From assembly GCA_003153585.1 (NCBI GenBank), contig PLZZ01000162.1:2574-10274 (forward strand): a stretch of DNA of 7,701 nt. The letters are read 5' to 3'. The number at the start of each line of letters is the position of its first letter. Within the stretch, counting starts at the first letter, position 1. A model generated the notes under the pieces. The model ran no database searches, was not told the DNA's origin, and saw only the letters and a list, made by a program, of their open reading frames with translations. The translations under genes were made by a program, and so were the position numbers. This stretch comes from Acidobacteriota bacterium. GTDB taxonomy: Bacteria; Acidobacteriota; Terriglobia; Acidiferrales; UBA7541. This document shows, one piece after another, positions 6,352-7,701 of the stretch.

Positions 6352-6489
6352 GTCAGGGATGCCATTGGGGCCACGATCTTCCGCAGAGGTGGGACTGCTC
6401 TCTCGCTCTGCCTTGGCGGAATTCTGCGCCGGTTCGTCATTACTAACCCAGCCAAGCAATAATGTCATTCCGAATCAAAAGGATATGCC

Positions 6490-7650
6490 GTGGTGCAAAA
6501 CTTGATGCAGCCACCTCCTGAAAAACGGCTAACCTTCTTGGCGGTATCGCTCGGCGCCTGCCTCCTGCTGTACCCTCCAGTGTCACACCCGCAGTCCGTT
6601 CAGGACGAATCCAATCGAACCGGAAAGCCCGTTCAGGGAGAAACGCCCGAAGATTACAATCGACGCCTGCAACAACTGAATCAATCGCTCGCAACTCCTG
6701 CCACGGACAGCGAGCAAGGTGAATACCGAATCGGCTCCCACGATCTCCTCGAGATAAATGTATTTGAGGCCCCAGACCTGAATCGCTCGCTCCGTGTCTC
6801 AGCCGGAGGCGAAATTTCTATGCCGTTGCTCGGCGCCGTTCAATCATCCGGCCTGACCGCCCGCGAGCTCGAAGGAACCCTTGAAGTACGGCTGCGCCAA
6901 TACATGAAAGATCCGCACGTCGGCGTTTTCGTTACCACCGTCGAAAGCCATCCGGTCTCCGTTGTCGGTGCGGTCAAGAAACCCGGCGTCTTCCAAATTC
7001 GCGGCACCAAAACCGTGCTGGAGATGCTCTCCATGGCTGAAGGGCTCTCGGACGATGCCGGCGACGAAGTACTCGTCATGCGTGGCGCAGGCCTGCATTT
7101 CGGCTCGGATTCAAACGGCGGTAGCGCGAATCCCGATGTCACGGCGTCTCCCGCCCCGCAAAGCCCATCGCAAACGCAAATGCCCTCTGGCGCGGCTGAC
7201 GATCTGAGCTACAACGACACGATTAAAATAAATCTGAAGGATTTGCTCGAATCCGGAGACCAGCGATTCAACGTCGCCGTTTATCCCGGTGATATCGTCA
7301 AAGTAACCCGTGGCGGCATCATTTACGTGATCGGTGACGTCAAAAAACCCGGTGGGTTCGTGCTCAAGACCGATCAAAATATGTCCGTCCTCAAAGCCAT
7401 CGCCCTGGCGGAGGGCTTGAATGCAACCGCAGCCAAGAGCCGCACAAAGATAATTCGGACAGACGAAAAGACCGGGCAGCGTTTCGAATTCCCTATTGAT
7501 CTGGGAAAAGTGCTCGCGGGGAAAACTCCCGATACTCCGCTGAAGCCCGCTGACATCGTCTTCATCCCAAACAGCTCGGGAAAAACCATGCTTTATAAAG
7601 GAAGTGAGGCCGCCGTCGCAACTGCCAGCGGCCTGATCATCTGGCGCTAA
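6490..7650 (+). CDS. Wza-type polysaccharide export protein (Poly_export + SLBB domains)
   Basis: This 386-residue envelope protein likely forms the outer-membrane/periplasmic export channel for capsular or exopolysaccharide. It has an N-terminal signal (K12 R13, hydrophobic 14-28). LGAC ending at Cys24 would fit a lipobox, as in Wza, but cleavage by signal peptidase I further on is also possible. A Poly_export domain follows (about 77-150, EYRIGSHDLLEINVFEAPDL onward). A first SLBB domain (about 155-275, starting VVGAVKKPGVFQI) is interrupted by a Ser/Pro/Gln-rich insert (about 205-240). A second SLBB domain (about 278-360) begins YVIGDVKKPGGF. The C-terminal helix region (about 365-386) could be the membrane-spanning part. 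GTG at 6490 was chosen because AAGGA (6479-6483) lies 6 nt upstream; GTG at 6493 and ATG at 6505 are alternatives. The stop overlaps the next start by one base. Confidence 0.92.
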   Translation: MVQNLMQPPPEKRLTFLAVSLGACLLLYPPVSHPQSVQDESNRTGKPVQGETPEDYNRRLQQLNQSLATPATDSEQGEYRIGSHDLLEINVFEAPDLNRSLRVSAGGEISMPLLGAVQSSGLTARELEGTLEVRLRQYMKDPHVGVFVTTVESHPVSVVGAVKKPGVFQIRGTKTVLEMLSMAEGLSDDAGDEVLVMRGAGLHFGSDSNGGSANPDVTASPAPQSPSQTQMPSGAADDLSYNDTIKINLKDLLESGDQRFNVAVYPGDIVKVTRGGIIYVIGDVKKPGGFVLKTDQNMSVLKAIALAEGLNATAAKSRTKIIRTDEKTGQRFEFPIDLGKVLAGKTPDTPLKPADIVFIPNSSGKTMLYKGSEAAVATASGLIIWR

Positions 7651-7701
7651 TGGATCCGGAAACCAAAATTAGCCTCTACGACACCACGCCCGCCGCGATC
7701 G
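7650..7701 (+). CDS. Start of the next operon gene (probably chain-length determinant / Wzc-like), 3' truncated
   Basis: The sequence TAATG overlaps the export gene stop with an ATG at 7650-7652, and the frame stays open to the window edge (17 residues, MDPETKISLYDTTPAAI). The one-base overlap suggests translational coupling. In export operons of this type the gene after the Wza homologue is very often a Wzz/Wzc-type chain-length protein with a tyrosine kinase domain. The visible residues, a soluble N-terminal tail before any membrane segment, are compatible with that but do not prove it. Confidence 0.6.
   Translation, partial: MDPETKISLYDTTPAAI

Larger units (their letters stand above)
5655..6489. 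other. 835-nt non-coding region between divergent PEP-CTERM and polysaccharide export genes
   Basis: No convincing protein gene is seen here. Going right from the PEP-CTERM start it contains: the ribosome binding site and RpoN promoter (to 5706); the 5787-5804 dyad; a hairpin at 5826-5853 (AACGC/GCGTT outside, CCGC/GCGG inside, loop TACTT); a spaced inverted repeat GTGACG (5875-5880) with CGTCAC (5906-5911); a hairpin TGCTCC (6029-6034) with GGAGCA (6041-6046); a sigma70-like promoter at 6166-6192; and a structured leader up to the GTG start at 6490. Open frames in 5986-6505 lack ribosome binding sites and recognisable content. Confidence 0.6.

Noticed and set aside
6414..6427. Second sigma54-like element (TGGCGG...CTGC) before the export gene
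   Set aside because: GG and GC are separated by 9 nt, not the required 10, and the flanks do not match consensus.
6265..6468. 67-codon minus-strand frame ending in a hydrophobic stretch
   Set aside because: It begins with ATG and its composition is somewhat protein-like, but it lacks a ribosome binding site, resembles nothing known to me and lies opposite the presumed export-operon leader. Conservation in relatives would change this view.
6179..6505. 108-codon open frame on the + strand
   Set aside because: Arg/Ala/Ser-rich with no recognised features and no ribosome binding site; it overlaps the export gene start and the leader.

Overview
The window looks like chromosomal DNA from a soil-type acidobacterium (Acidobacteriota, Terriglobia-like). 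The evidence is the combination of eukaryotic-like Ser/Thr kinases carrying large C-terminal sensor/propeller or TPR modules, a PilZ protein of the RRRSDR...FW type frequent in that phylum, a PEP-CTERM (exosortase substrate) protein and a Wza-type export gene. The assignment rests on family resemblance only.

Layout, left to right. (1) Positions 3-536 (+) are the C-terminal end of a WD40/TolB-like beta-propeller protein, most likely the sensor half of another Ser/Thr kinase. (2) Converging on it is a KANL3/Tex30-type alpha/beta hydrolase (583-1293, -), which lies only 28 nt behind a tRNA-Ser(GGA) gene (1322-1411, -, CCA encoded). (3) A short PilZ-domain protein (1580-1972, -) is divergent from a 914-residue zinc ribbon / Ser-Thr kinase / TM / TolB-N-like / TPR protein (2167-4911, +). 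They share a 194-nt intergenic region with a good sigma70-like promoter for the kinase. (4) A small secreted PEP-CTERM protein (5106-5654, -) is preceded by a near-consensus sigma54 -24/-12 promoter and an upstream dyad at enhancer distance. (5) An 835-nt non-coding stretch (5655-6489) holds that promoter, a sigma70-like promoter on the + strand and a structured leader with a possible 21-codon leader ORF. (6) A Wza-type polysaccharide export protein (6490-7650, +) is followed, with a one-base stop/start overlap, by the first codons of another gene (7650 onward), probably the chain-length/tyrosine-kinase partner.

Functionally, the right half reads as the edge of an exopolysaccharide/exosortase locus: an export channel operon facing right and a PEP-CTERM surface protein facing left under probable sigma54 control. 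The middle is a signalling pair (PilZ and receptor-like Ser/Thr kinase). The most distinctive signals are the sigma54 promoter with its enhancer-like dyad in front of the PEP-CTERM gene and the long leader in front of the export operon. No transposon, CRISPR array or prophage element was seen.
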